Part shown: piece by piece, positions 63,461 through 64,000 of the stretch
Layout of the letters: the number at the start of each line of letters is the position of its first letter
Position numbering within the stretch: the stretch's first letter is position 1
Source of the DNA: Nitrospirillum pindoramense
GTDB taxonomy: Bacteria > Pseudomonadota > Alphaproteobacteria > Azospirillales > Azospirillaceae
Assembly (NCBI RefSeq): GCF_007827955.1
Contig: NZ_VITR01000015.1
Coordinates: forward strand, 104,703 to 168,702
Direction: 5' to 3'
Length of the DNA: 64,000 nucleotides
The notes under the pieces: model-generated
Seen by the model: the letters and a program-made list of their open reading frames with translations, nothing else
The model's database searches: none
Told to the model about the DNA's origin: nothing
Program-made: the position numbers and the translations under genes

Positions 63461-64000
63461 TCAGAAATCCCAGCTGGCGCGCAGCATGCCGCCGTGGCTC
63501 TGATAGTCGCGGCGAAGCTCGCCGGTATATTCCAGCCGCAGCTTGAAGCCGTCCGACTTCTCCAGGGTGGTGCCCAGCGCCAGGCCCAGGCCGTCCGCCT
63601 GCGGCCGGCCGGTGGTGCTGGCGAAGGTGACGCCCGCCAGCGCACCGGTGGTGGCGATGGGGCCGTTCAGGTAGTCGTGCACCCAGAACACCCGCAGGTC
63701 CGGGAACAGCCGGCCGATGCCCGTGTCCCACGTCGTGTCCACCTTCATCCCCAGTTCCTGGGTGATGGCATTGGTCACCAGGGAGTCCACCGCCATGTTG
63801 GCCGCCCCGGCGTCGCGCTCCTGATAACCGTGGTTGCTCAGCCGCACGGCCCGCACGCTCACCTGTGGCGTCAGGGTGAAGTCCGCCGCCGATGGCAGTT
63901 CATAGCCGACGGTGACCTTGCCCAGGTACTGCTCGCCGCCGTAGTTGGCGTTGGCGCGGGCGCCCAGGAACTGGATGACGCGGCGCTGGTCGAAGTGGTT
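63461..64000 (-). CDS. Autotransporter outer-membrane beta-barrel, C-terminal part; 5' end outside window
   Basis: The last 179 residues of a leftward gene whose start lies beyond base 64000. Alternating hydrophobic strands are visible: NYGGEQYLGKVTVGYEL, FTLTPQVSVRAVRL, DLRVFWVHDYLNG, ADGLGLALGTTLEKSDGF, FKLRLEYTGEL and the final HGGMLRASWDF, ending in Phe as outer-membrane barrels do for BAM recognition. This matches the C-terminal autotransporter barrel that moves a passenger to the cell surface. The passenger is not in view. A decayed copy of the same C-terminal segment lies at about 43.0 kb on the plus strand. Confidence 0.85.
   Translation of the reverse strand, partial: NHFDQRRVIQFLGARANANYGGEQYLGKVTVGYELPSAADFTLTPQVSVRAVRLSNHGYQERDAGAANMAVDSLVTNAITQELGMKVDTTWDTGIGRLFPDLRVFWVHDYLNGPIATTGALAGVTFASTTGRPQADGLGLALGTTLEKSDGFKLRLEYTGELRRDYQSHGGMLRASWDF

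Overview
The window looks like high-GC alphaproteobacterial chromosome, probably Rhodospirillales/Azospirillaceae-like. That is an inference from base composition, the TonB-receptor style and the gene repertoire; no rRNA or tRNA gene is present to confirm it.

Left part (1-36971): a hybrid NRPS/PKS gene cluster with two divergent arms around a roughly 390-bp promoter region (7689-8082). The minus arm is a C-A-T NRPS (3828-7688) followed by a C-A-T-C... NRPS that runs off the left edge. The plus arm is five translationally coupled genes: A-T-KS-AT-T (8083-13044), a 5669-aa megasynthase C-T / C-A-T / C-A-T / KS-DH-KR-T / C-A-T / C (13041-30050), a terminal A-methyltransferase-A-T-TE (30047-33646), and two cyclic-peptide-exporter ABC proteins (33643-36971). 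Specificity residues read by eye suggest Orn (minus arm), Ser, and three Val-like pockets. Three features are unusual: an orphan C-T module with no A domain, a KS module with no AT, and an adenylation domain split by a methyltransferase between cores a2 and a3.

Middle (37.2-42.7 kb): two small paralogous DUF697-type membrane proteins separated by a strong terminator, then a minus-strand pair encoding an SPFH/band-7 protein and a large beta-propeller-like repeat protein. A frameshifted remnant of an autotransporter beta-barrel follows at about 43.0 kb.

Export island (43.2-49.4 kb, minus strand): HlyD-type adaptor, C39-peptidase ABC exporter, PAPS-type sulfotransferase, a protein with a textbook double-glycine leader fused to a Ser-Pro linker and a lysozyme/transglycosylase-like domain, a small secreted protein, and a Fic protein. 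Sulfotransferase plus peptidase-ABC plus HlyD plus GG-leader substrate recalls the RaxST/RaxB/RaxA/RaxX logic of Xanthomonas, but with a peptidoglycan-hydrolase-like substrate. This is the best candidate for an undescribed system. The adaptor gene and its upstream flank are visibly AT-rich, suggesting transfer.

Right part (50.2-63.4 kb): a catabolic locus. The minus operon runs amidase - TetR - flavin amine oxidase - ureohydrolase - GABA aminotransferase (gabT) - succinate-semialdehyde dehydrogenase (gabD). Divergent from it is a plus operon of TonB receptor - MFS transporter - aldehyde dehydrogenase. Two near-identical 16-bp operators sit in the divergent promoter region. Together the enzymes could take a guanidino/amine compound (agmatine, guanidinobutyrate or arginine derivatives) through GABA to succinate. 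The window ends in the C-terminal barrel of an autotransporter (63461-64000, minus).
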